Positions 1-4,643 of a DNA stretch of 5,542 nucleotides are shown here, one piece after another. The position numbers were made by a program, and so were the translations under genes. The notes under the pieces were generated by a model, which was given only the letters and a program-made list of their open reading frames with translations, was not told where the DNA came from and ran no database searches. The stretch is from assembly GCA_028702415.1 (NCBI GenBank), contig JAQVOT010000083.1:1-5542 (forward strand). Direction: 5' to 3'. The stretch's first letter is position 1. The number at the start of each line of letters is the position of its first letter. The stretch is from Eubacteriales bacterium (lineage in GTDB: Bacteria > Bacillota > Clostridia > Peptostreptococcales > Anaerovoracaceae).

Positions 1-7
1 CTTCCTT
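1..7 (-). promoter_or_regulatory. Ribosome binding site of a leftward gene starting outside the window
   Basis: On the minus strand the last seven bases before the left edge read AAGGAAG, a good Shine-Dalgarno core. It lies about 40 bases downstream of the predicted start of the leftward promoter at 53-81. The start codon would fall a few bases beyond the edge, so the gene itself cannot be seen. The promoter and paired palindromes upstream make a real gene here likely. Its identity is unknown. Confidence 0.5.
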
Positions 8-23
8 TACATAGTTTGATTAA

Positions 24-50
24 CTAATAGTTAGCTCGTCTAACTGTTAG
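24..50. promoter_or_regulatory. Paired palindromes over a leftward transcription start, probable operator
   Basis: Bases 24-34 (CTAATAGTTAG) and 40-50 (CTAACTGTTAG) are each near-palindromes. They are also inverted copies of each other, with one mismatch in 11 and a 5-base spacer. On the minus strand they cover roughly -4 to +23 relative to the start predicted from the promoter at 53-81. Dyads of this size at a start point are typical operators for dimeric repressors such as MarR or TetR family proteins; that assignment is inference. The same bases could fold as an 11-bp RNA hairpin. No U-tract follows on either strand, so a terminator is less likely. Confidence 0.55.
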
Positions 51-52
51 GG

Positions 53-81
53 AGTATAACCTTTTATTTGAAAAATGTCAA
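53..81 (-). promoter_or_regulatory. Near-consensus sigma-A promoter reading leftward out of the window
   Basis: On the minus strand TTGACA (76-81) is followed after exactly 17 bases by TATACT (53-58). That is a perfect -35 box and a 5/6 match to the -10 box. It lies just downstream of the cysK stop codon and points away from cysK. It therefore drives a separate leftward gene rather than the sulfur operon. Palindromes at 24-50 overlap its predicted start near 46, and a ribosome binding site lies at 1-7. Confidence 0.65.
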
Positions 82-90
82 GTCAAATTA

Positions 91-1023
91 TCACCCGGTA
101 AAGACGGGTGTAGAGTAGTATCTGTCGCCGCTGTCCGGGAGAAGGGCTACGATTGTCTTACCTTTGTTCTCTGGTTTTGCTGCCAATTCTATGGCTGCAT
201 GAAGTGCTGCTCCGGAAGAGATCCCAACGGAAATGCCTTCCTTGACTGCCAGATATCTGGCTGCTTCGAATGCATCCTCATTTGTTGCACGAAAGATTTC
301 ATCATAGATGGCGGTGTTCAGGACCTCCGGAACAAAACCTGCACCAATTCCCTGAATCTTGTGAACTCCCGCCTTGCCCTCTGACAGTACCGGTGAATCA
401 TCCGGCTCCAGTGCCACGATCTTCACATCTTCCTTCTGTGACTTCAGGTATTCTCCGGTTCCTGTAACCGTCCCTCCTGTACCAACTCCTGCAATGAAGA
501 TATCTACGTCCCCGTCGGTATCATTCCAGATTTCAGGGCCTGTAGTTTCTCTGTGTATCTTGGGATTGGACGGGTTTACAAACTGTCCCGGAATGAATCC
601 TCCCGGGATTTCCTGTGCCAGTTCCTCTGCTTTTGCAATCGCCCCTTTCATGCCTTTTGCCCCTTCAGTTAAAACGATTTCTGCACCGTAAGCTTTCAGA
701 ATATTTCTTCTCTCTACACTCATTGTCTCCGGCATTGTCAGAATCACTCTGTAGCCCTTGGCTGCTGCAATTGCTGCCAGTCCTATTCCTGTATTTCCGG
801 AAGTTGGCTCAATGATGACGGAGCCTTCCCTCAGCTTTCCTTCTGACTCTGCGTCTTCGATCATGGCCTTTGCGATTCTATCCTTTACGCTGCCTGCCGG
901 ATTCAGGTACTCAAGTTTAACCAGCACTCTTGCCTCCAGTCCAAGATCCCTTTCAATATTTGTCACTTCCACCAGTGGTGTGTTTCCGATAAGTTCCAGT
1001 GTTCCTTTATATATTTTTGACAT
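91..1023 (-). CDS. cysK: Cysteine synthase A (O-acetylserine sulfhydrylase)
   Basis: This pyridoxal-phosphate enzyme makes L-cysteine from O-acetylserine and sulfide in the cytoplasm. At 310 residues it has the normal family length. Recognisable landmarks are the PLP-lysine segment NPAGSVKDR (Lys47), the substrate loop TSGNTG (74-79), GQFVNPSNPKIHRETTGPEIW-type sequence (146-166), the phosphate-binding GVGTGGT (179-185), HKIQGIGAGFVP (221-232), GISSGA (267-272) and LPDSGDRY (295-302). The ATG is preceded by GGAGGT at a 7-base spacing (1031-1036), which fixes the start. It lies 58 bp downstream of the sulfhydrylase gene on the same strand with no promoter noticed between them, so co-transcription is likely. 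No serine acetyltransferase gene (cysE) is in the window. In Bacillus, CysK also acts as a partner of the Rrf2 regulator CymR; whether that holds here is not known. Confidence 0.97.
   Translation of the reverse strand: MSKIYKGTLELIGNTPLVEVTNIERDLGLEARVLVKLEYLNPAGSVKDRIAKAMIEDAESEGKLREGSVIIEPTSGNTGIGLAAIAAAKGYRVILTMPETMSVERRNILKAYGAEIVLTEGAKGMKGAIAKAEELAQEIPGGFIPGQFVNPSNPKIHRETTGPEIWNDTDGDVDIFIAGVGTGGTVTGTGEYLKSQKEDVKIVALEPDDSPVLSEGKAGVHKIQGIGAGFVPEVLNTAIYDEIFRATNEDAFEAARYLAVKEGISVGISSGAALHAAIELAAKPENKGKTIVALLPDSGDRYYSTPVFTG
92..110 (-). terminator. Possible weak terminator hairpin at the 3' end of cysK
   Basis: CACCCG and CGGGTG form a perfect 6-bp GC-rich stem around a 7-base loop. The stem overlaps the last cysK codons and the stop codon. 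On the minus strand the following bases are AT-rich (ATAATTTGACTTG) but lack a continuous U-tract, so efficiency is uncertain. A terminator is expected here because another promoter begins at once downstream (76-81). Confidence 0.35.
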
Positions 1024-1081
1024 TTTTTTTACCTCCGTTTATTTTTTGTTCCTGTGTTTACAGTTTTTCCTTTTATATTCA

Positions 1082-2365
1082 TTATCTGTTCGCCGCAAAA
1101 CCTTTGCCCAGATCAGCAATAATGTCGTCTATATGCTCTGTCCCGATTGAGAGTCTGATTGTACTCTGGCTGATTCCTTGGTCTGCAAGTTCATGATCCG
1201 TAAGCTGTGAATGTGTGGTTGATGCCGGATGAATCACAAGACTCTTTACATCTGCCACGTTGGCCAGAAGCGAAAAAATCTCCAGTCCGTCAATAAACTT
1301 CCATGCTTCCTCTCTGCCGCCTTTAATATCAAATGTGAATATGGATGCTCCGCCATTGGGAAAGTATTTCTCATAGAGTGCATGATCGGGGTGTTCCGGT
1401 AGCGAAGGATGATTAATCTTTGCCACCTGGGGATGAGCTGACAGATATTCAACTACTTTCTTAGTATTCTCTACATGTCTTTCAACTCTCAGAGACAGTG
1501 TTTCAACACCCTGCAAAAGCAAGAATGCCGCGAAGGGTGATAAGGTTGCTCCCGTATCTCTCAGAAGGATAGCTCTGATATATGTTACAAGTGAAGCTCC
1601 GGGGACTGCATGATAGAATGACACCCCGTGATAGCTTGGATTCGGATCCGCAATATTGCCGAACCTACCGCTGGCTTCCCAGTCAAACCCGCCCGCTTCA
1701 ACGATGATTCCTCCAAGGGTTGTTCCATGTCCTCCCAGAAACTTTGTTGCAGAATGAACGACGATATCTGCTCCGTGTTCAATGGGTCTTATCAGGTACG
1801 GTGTTCCGAAGGTGTTGTCTACCACCAGTGGCAAGCCATGTCTGTGTGCAATTTCTGCTATTGCATCAATATCCGGAATATCGCTGTTTGGATTTCCCAG
1901 AGTTTCCAGGAAAACAGCTCTCGTATTTTCCTGGATAGCTTCTTCCAGCTCCTTCAGATTGTGAGCATCCGCAAAGCTGGTTGTAATTCCATATTGAACG
2001 AGCGTGTGCTCCAGCAGATTATATGTACCACCATAGATGGTCTTCTGTGCAACGATGTGACCGCCGTTTGCTGCCAGTGCCTCAATAACATAACTTATTG
2101 CTGCAGCTCCCGAGGCTACTGCCAGAGCAGCACTGCCTCCCTCCAGTGCTGCAACTCTTTCTTCAAGAACGTCCTGAGTTGAGTTTGTCAGCCTTCCGTA
2201 GATATTGCCGGCATCCGCAAGACCGAACCGGCCTGCAGCATGCTGGCTGTTGTGAAATACGTAAGCTGTTGTTGCATAGATCGGAACTGCCCTGGCATCT
2301 GTTGCGGAATCTGCCGTCTCCTGCCCTACATGCAACTGTAGCGTTTCAAATCTGTAGTCTTTCAT
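1082..2365 (-). CDS. metY: O-acetylhomoserine aminocarboxypropyltransferase (O-acetylhomoserine sulfhydrylase)
   Basis: This PLP enzyme of the Cys/Met-metabolism (cystathionine gamma-synthase) family makes homocysteine from O-acetylhomoserine and sulfide. Many members also act on O-acetylserine. Its 427 residues match the usual MetY length, longer than the roughly 380-400 of MetB/MetC enzymes. Landmarks are YGRLTNST (56-63), the PLP-ring aspartate in VVDNTFGTPY (Asp183), the PLP lysine in VHSATKFLGGHGTT (Lys208), the MetY-typical stretch around 240-300, LVIHPASTTH (376-385) and the carboxylate-binding RLSIGTEHIDDI (Arg404). The ATG has GAGGAG 9 bases upstream (2375-2380). It is the first gene of a leftward pair with cysK, under a consensus promoter whose -35 region is covered by an inverted repeat. 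This points to repression by the divergent Rrf2 regulator. Exact substrate preference cannot be read from sequence alone. Confidence 0.95.
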   Translation of the reverse strand: MKDYRFETLQLHVGQETADSATDARAVPIYATTAYVFHNSQHAAGRFGLADAGNIYGRLTNSTQDVLEERVAALEGGSAALAVASGAAAISYVIEALAANGGHIVAQKTIYGGTYNLLEHTLVQYGITTSFADAHNLKELEEAIQENTRAVFLETLGNPNSDIPDIDAIAEIAHRHGLPLVVDNTFGTPYLIRPIEHGADIVVHSATKFLGGHGTTLGGIIVEAGGFDWEASGRFGNIADPNPSYHGVSFYHAVPGASLVTYIRAILLRDTGATLSPFAAFLLLQGVETLSLRVERHVENTKKVVEYLSAHPQVAKINHPSLPEHPDHALYEKYFPNGGASIFTFDIKGGREEAWKFIDGLEIFSLLANVADVKSLVIHPASTTHSQLTDHELADQGISQSTIRLSIGTEHIDDIIADLGKGFAANR

Positions 2366-2412
2366 TTTTTAAATCTCCTCACTTCTCTTATAAATTTTAT
2401 TTTTCAAGTTAT

Positions 2413-2430
2413 ATTCCGACCGGTTGGAAT
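2413..2430. promoter_or_regulatory. 18-bp near-palindrome at the start point of the sulfhydrylase operon
   Basis: ATTCCGACCGGTTGGAAT is an inverted repeat with one mismatched pair, centred on ACCGGT. It lies at about +1 to +18 of the transcript expected from the promoter at 2437-2465. It differs in sequence from the CCTAY-N7-ATAGG sites nearby. It could be an operator for a second regulator, a second kind of site for the Rrf2 protein, or a 5' hairpin on the mRNA. Its position and symmetry are seen directly; its function is inferred. Confidence 0.45.
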
Positions 2431-2436
2431 AGTTGT

Positions 2437-2465
2437 ATATTAATACTATTTACCTACTATGTCAA
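2437..2465 (-). promoter_or_regulatory. Promoter of the metY-cysK operon
   Basis: On the minus strand a perfect TTGACA (2460-2465) is followed after 17 bases by TAATAT (2437-2442). The predicted start is near 2430, which leaves a leader of about 65 bases before the metY ATG. That is too short for an S-box or T-box riboswitch, so control is probably by a DNA-binding protein. An inverted repeat (2450-2472) covers the -35 box and part of the spacer. Confidence 0.65.
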
Positions 2466-2472
2466 TAGGTAA
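2450..2472. promoter_or_regulatory. Inverted repeat over the metY -35 box, probable Rrf2-type operator (copy 1)
   Basis: TTACCTA (2450-2456) and TAGGTAA (2466-2472) are perfect 7-bp arms around 9 bases. Seen as CCTAY-N7-ATAGG, the core (2453-2469) has the same arms and spacing as a second copy at 2492-2508. It overlaps the metY -35 box, so a bound protein would block RNA polymerase. The divergent Rrf2 gene is the obvious candidate regulator by position. Confidence 0.55.
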
Positions 2473-2488
2473 TAACGTATCATTTTAA

Positions 2489-2509
2489 TTACCTATGCTT
2501 TAAATAGGC
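2489..2509. promoter_or_regulatory. Second copy of the inverted repeat, between the divergent promoters (copy 2)
   Basis: The sequence reads TTACCTAT, seven bases, then ATAGG. The core CCTAT-N7-ATAGG (2492-2508) starts 39 bp from the first core. It lies just upstream of the likely -35 box of the Rrf2 gene (2515-2520) and about 70 bp upstream of the metY start. The shared TTACCTAY start and identical N7 spacing argue that the two are recognised by the same protein. A role in autoregulation or in cooperative binding with copy 1 is inference. Confidence 0.5.
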
Positions 2510-2514
2510 TTTTG

Positions 2515-2544
2515 TTGATTTTGCTTTATGATATGTATTACAAT
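2515..2544 (+). promoter_or_regulatory. Likely promoter of the Rrf2 regulator gene
   Basis: TTGATT (2515-2520) and TACAAT (2539-2544) are separated by 18 bases, one longer than ideal. The predicted start near 2551 gives a leader of about 30 bases to the ATG at 2582. TATGAT at 2527-2532 is an alternative -10 box but lacks a good -35 partner. Confidence 0.4.
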
Positions 2545-2581
2545 GTAGTGAGTTAAAGAGAAAGCAGAGAGGTTAAGATGG

Positions 2582-3004
2582 ATGATATCTACAAAAGGAA
2601 GATATGCTCTTCGCGTCATGGTTGATCTGGCGCAGCATATAGGGCAAGGAAATGTTCCTCTTAAGGACATTGCCGACAGACAGGATATATCAAAGAAATA
2701 TCTGGAGGTTATTGTGAAGGAACTGGTTAGGGGAGGCTTTGTTCAGGGCGCCAGCGGAAAAGGCGGAGGTTACAGCCTTCTTCGAAAACCCGAAGAATAC
2801 ACTGTTGGAGAGATTATTGAACTTTTGGAAGGGTCCCTTGCCCCGGTTGCATGCCTAGAACACGGCGCGAAACCCTGCCCAAGAGCTGCAAACTGCGAAA
2901 CCCTGCCACTCTGGAAGGAATACCATCAGACTGTTCACGATTTTTTCTACAGCAGAAGACTCAGCGACCTTCTGGGGAAGCAGGACCCTATTTACTTTAT
3001 CTGA
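2582..3004 (+). CDS. Rrf2-family transcriptional regulator with IscR-like cysteine triad, probable regulator of metY-cysK
   Basis: This 140-residue protein is a full-length Rrf2 regulator (IscR/NsrR/CymR group). It begins with the signature MISTKGRYALRVMVDLA, followed by a winged helix-turn-helix. The recognition helix lies in ISKKYLEVIVKELVRGGFV (about 36-54) and the wing in GASGKGGGYSL (56-66). The dimerisation helix follows at VGEIIELLEG. Cys91, Cys99 and Cys105 form a CX7CX5C set at nearly the positions of the Fe-S ligands of E. coli IscR (92, 98, 104), followed by the usual LPLW. Bacillus CymR lacks such a triad. The start at 2582 has GAGAGG 9 bases upstream; an ATG at 2578 is in another frame and soon stops. 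It is divergent from metY-cysK with shared operator-like repeats between, so control of cysteine synthesis is the best guess. Iron-sulfur control is the alternative, although no isc or suf gene is nearby. Confidence 0.9.
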   Translation: MISTKGRYALRVMVDLAQHIGQGNVPLKDIADRQDISKKYLEVIVKELVRGGFVQGASGKGGGYSLLRKPEEYTVGEIIELLEGSLAPVACLEHGAKPCPRAANCETLPLWKEYHQTVHDFFYSRRLSDLLGKQDPIYFI

Positions 3005-3012
3005 GTTTGTTG

Positions 3013-3036
3013 TTTATTATTTAATAAAATAATAAA
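3013..3036. terminator. AT-only inverted repeat after the Rrf2 gene
   Basis: TTTATTATTT and AAATAATAAA are perfect 10-bp arms around AATA, starting 8 bases after the Rrf2 stop codon. A stem of only A-T pairs is weak, so it may end the Rrf2 transcript poorly or not at all. On the minus strand, T-rich sequence around it could serve as the distal U-tract for the leftward transcript ending at 3060-3088. Confidence 0.3.
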
Positions 3037-3059
3037 AAGAGATTATGCGTTGCCTTATC

Positions 3060-3088
3060 CAAGGAGAAGCGGATTCTACTTCTCCTTG
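3060..3088. terminator. Strong hairpin between the convergent Rrf2 and FTR-like genes
   Basis: CAAGGAGAAG (3060-3069) and CTTCTCCTTG (3079-3088) are perfect 10-bp arms with a 9-base loop. One arm encodes the last residues of the leftward FTR-like protein and the loop contains its stop codon. The symmetry allows folding in transcripts from either side. No U-tract follows directly on either strand; on the minus strand T-rich sequence begins about 20 bases later. It may be a terminator or a 3'-end stabiliser. Confidence 0.45.
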
Positions 3089-3273
3089 TGATATAGCCTA
3101 CAGTGGCAGTATCCTTCAAATTCCGGGTCGGCAACCTGATCTCTGAATTCCTTGCACATGCACATGTTGTCTTCTGTCTTCTCCAGCCTGCACGGGCAAT
3201 AACCTTCTTTCTTCTGAAGTCCTTTTCTGATGGCTTCTACGATTTCACGATTTTCATTGTAAGTTATTTTCAT
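3076..3273 (-). CDS. Short ferredoxin:thioredoxin reductase catalytic-chain-like protein
   Basis: This is a small cytoplasmic redox protein with three paired cysteines. Counted from the ATG chosen here, they are CPC (26-28), CMC (38-40) and CHC (56-58), followed by RLYHK. The order CPC, CxC, CHC and the GYCPCRLEKTEDNMCMCKEF style are those of the ferredoxin:thioredoxin reductase catalytic-domain family. In that family four cysteines hold a [4Fe-4S] cluster and two form the redox disulfide. The start is corrected to the ATG at 3273 (65 residues). An in-frame GTG at 3282 overlaps the Shine-Dalgarno AAGGAG (3282-3287), which sits 8 bases from the ATG. No variable FTR subunit, ferredoxin or thioredoxin gene is beside it, so the electron donor and target are unknown. 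It converges on the Rrf2 gene. Confidence 0.8.
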   Translation of the reverse strand: MKITYNENREIVEAIRKGLQKKEGYCPCRLEKTEDNMCMCKEFRDQVADPEFEGYCHCRLYHKEK

Positions 3274-3345
3274 TTGAAACACTCCTTTTTTCTATCCGAC
3301 GACTTTTTCTATAAGAAGAAATACTCGACTATAAAATCCTGTCTA

Positions 3346-3374
3346 AATATAACATATTCACTGTTTTAATACAA
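3346..3374 (-). promoter_or_regulatory. Candidate promoter of the FTR-like gene
   Basis: On the minus strand TTGTAT (3369-3374) is followed after 17 bases by TATATT (3346-3351). This gives a leader of roughly 65 bases to the ATG at 3273. The region is AT-rich, so chance matches are easy. No operator-like dyad was seen near it. The spacer 3274-3488 otherwise holds the divergent promoter and palindrome of the XRE gene. Confidence 0.35.
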
Positions 3375-3422
3375 ACATACCCAGACTGATAAACTTAACA
3401 AAAAGAAGAGTTGAATTTTATC

Positions 3423-3451
3423 TTGACGCTTTTTTATGGGAGTGGTACAAT
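3423..3451 (+). promoter_or_regulatory. Extended -10 promoter of the XRE-membrane protein operon
   Basis: TTGACG (3423-3428) and TACAAT (3446-3451) are separated by 17 bases, each box matching consensus at 5 of 6 positions. TGG directly before the -10 box gives the extended -10 element (TGn). Transcription should start near 3458, inside the palindrome at 3455-3476. Confidence 0.7.
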
Positions 3452-3454
3452 GCG

Positions 3455-3476
3455 AATGTAAAGTTTACTTTACATT
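3455..3476. promoter_or_regulatory. 22-bp perfect palindrome at the start point, probable XRE autoregulatory operator
   Basis: AATGTAAAG and CTTTACATT are perfect 9-bp arms around TTTA. The element begins four bases after the -10 box and ends just before the GGAGG at 3479-3483, so it covers the transcription start. A dimeric helix-turn-helix protein bound here would block its own promoter. The gene that follows encodes exactly such a protein, so autorepression is a strong inference. Confidence 0.65.
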
Positions 3477-3488
3477 TTGGAGGCATAA

Positions 3489-3698
3489 ATGAAAAATCGA
3501 ATCGAAGAGTGCAGAAAGGAAAGAGGAATAACCCAGCAGGAATTTGCCAGAATGCTGGGAGTGTCCAGGCAGACAATTATTTCTTTGGAAAAAGGAAAAT
3601 ATAATCCGTCTATTCTGCTTGCCCATGCAATCGCAGAGGTCTTTAATTCCACAATAGAGGAAATATTTATTTTTGGTGAGGAGAAAAGCAATGATTGA
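3489..3698 (+). CDS. Small XRE-family helix-turn-helix regulator
   Basis: This 69-residue protein is almost entirely one Cro/CI-type DNA-binding domain. It has the sequence LGVSRQTIISLEKGKYNPSILLA (about 23-45), containing the recognition helix, and the family-typical FNSTIEEIF near the end. Such minimal XRE proteins, similar to Bacillus YozG, are widespread in Firmicutes and often sit before a small membrane protein gene. GGAGG lies 5 bases before the ATG. Its last 8 bases overlap the next gene, so translation is probably coupled. It probably binds the palindrome 3455-3476 in its own leader. An antitoxin role is possible in principle, but the partner does not look like a known toxin. Confidence 0.9.
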   Translation: MKNRIEECRKERGITQQEFARMLGVSRQTIISLEKGKYNPSILLAHAIAEVFNSTIEEIFIFGEEKSND

Positions 3699-4104
3699 GA
3701 GACAGAAAAGAACAGGTTTATTGATTATGATAACCGGTGCGATAGTAATACTTCTGGCAGTTTTTCTTGAAGCAAAGTCGTTCCAGAGCGGCTTGCTTTC
3801 CGGATTGGGAGCCGCGTTGTTTGTGATGGGTTTTGTAAGAATTATTAAGATGAACCGGCTCCTTAAAGACCCAGACAAGGCCGCCGATTATGAGGCAAAC
3901 TTCACCGATGAACGAACAGCCATAATCGCCGGTCGTGCAGGTAAATTCGCACTATTTATCACGGCATATGCAGAAATTGCAGTTGGCATTGTAGCCGCCT
4001 TTGCTTTTGATAATCAGCTGGTCTGCCAGATACTCTGTTATGGGGCCTGCTTCTCATGCCTTCTATATTATGCGATGTTCATCTACTTCAACAAGCGGGG
4101 CTGA
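3691..4104 (+). CDS. Four-helix integral membrane protein, DUF2178-like, partner of the XRE regulator
   Basis: Start taken as the ATG at 3691 (137 residues), with GTGAGGAG ending 7 bases upstream; an in-frame TTG at 3673 has no better signal. Four hydrophobic segments are visible at about 8-27, 34-53, 85-106 and 110-133. A charged cytosolic-type loop lies between the second and third (MNRLLKDPDKAADYEANFTDERT). The DER at 73-75, just before the third helix, resembles the DERxxxI feature I associate with DUF2178-type membrane proteins; this is recalled, not searched. Function is unknown for such proteins. The 8-bp overlap with the XRE gene shows that the two are expressed together. Cysteines cluster in the last helix (112, 116, 120, 123). 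No terminator is clear in the 42-bp gap to the convergent flavodoxin gene. Confidence 0.8.
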   Translation: MIERQKRTGLLIMITGAIVILLAVFLEAKSFQSGLLSGLGAALFVMGFVRIIKMNRLLKDPDKAADYEANFTDERTAIIAGRAGKFALFITAYAEIAVGIVAAFAFDNQLVCQILCYGACFSCLLYYAMFIYFNKRG

Positions 4105-4146
4105 AATTGATCCGAATAATTGATTTTGAAAGTTTCCAACATCCTG

Positions 4147-4641
4147 TCATACCAAAGTCTTGAGTATGAGGCTGAATGTTTCTATTTTCTTATCGGTATC
4201 TTCTTTCTGTTTTGCCTTCGGATCTATAAATACAGCTTCTGCCACGAAGTCAGCAATTCCTATGCACTTCTTCAGTTCAGCAAATGACCTCTCGGCACCC
4301 ATGCCGCTCTGGCATGCAAAGGCTGCAAGAGGCTTTTTGTTAAGAATGTTCCTGTTCTCTTCAATGAATGTACGAAGTGGCGGCGCGAAGGTAAAGGCCC
4401 ATACCGGAAATCCCAAAACTATCATTTCATATGCTCCAAGGTCTACATCATACGGCTCGAGCTCCGGTTTTTCTGCCATCACCGCACTTTTCCCGCCCCA
4501 TACAAATCTGGAGAAGCCCTGATCGATATATGCTTTTTTCGTGAACAGGCGCAATGTGTCGCCACCCACTGCTTCAGCTATCTTACCTGCGGCATAATCT
4601 GTATTTCCTTCCAAAGAGAAATATACAATCAGAATATTCAT
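4147..4641 (-). CDS. Flavodoxin-family FMN-binding protein
   Basis: The 164-residue protein has a flavodoxin fold. It begins with a beta-strand MNILIVYFS and the FMN phosphate loop SLEGNTDYAA (9-18). The middle strand EMIVLGFPVWAFTFAPPLRTFI (72-93) carries the GxPVWAF motif that stacks on the flavin. The next strand, AAFACQSGMGAERSFAELKK, is also typical. These proteins carry electrons or reduce small molecules using FMN, in the cytoplasm. Paralogs of this type in clostridia are often annotated simply as flavodoxin, so a specific partner cannot be named. AAGGAAGG lies 8 bases before the ATG, inside the end of the preceding gene. The start is 2 bp after that gene's stop, so the two are very likely co-translated. 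Confidence 0.9.
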   Translation of the reverse strand: MNILIVYFSLEGNTDYAAGKIAEAVGGDTLRLFTKKAYIDQGFSRFVWGGKSAVMAEKPELEPYDVDLGAYEMIVLGFPVWAFTFAPPLRTFIEENRNILNKKPLAAFACQSGMGAERSFAELKKCIGIADFVAEAVFIDPKAKQKEDTDKKIETFSLILKTLV

Positions 4642-4643
4642 GC

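Noticed and set aside
374..691. 105-codon plus-strand open frame opposite cysK
   Set aside because: Antisense shadow of cysK, rich in Ser and Pro with no family resemblance.
1628..2182. 184-codon open frame on the plus strand opposite metY
   Set aside because: It lies wholly inside metY on the other strand, has no ribosome site, and its product is cysteine-rich low-sense sequence. It is a shadow of the real gene.
2366..2440. Possible S-box or T-box riboswitch ahead of metY
   Set aside because: The leader from the predicted start is only about 65 bases and shows neither a T-box sequence nor the multi-stem layout of an SAM riboswitch.
3465..3878. 137-codon minus-strand frame opposite the XRE and membrane protein genes
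   Set aside because: It runs antisense across two well-supported genes and their palindrome and has no recognisable domain.
3489..4104. Toxin-antitoxin module
   Set aside because: The XRE protein could act as an antitoxin, but the partner is a 137-residue four-helix membrane protein with no toxin-like features. Regulator plus membrane protein is the safer reading.
4105..4146. Terminator between the convergent membrane protein and flavodoxin genes
   Set aside because: Only short AATT-type repeats and a direct repeat of ATTGAT are present; no stem with a following U-tract is visible on either strand.
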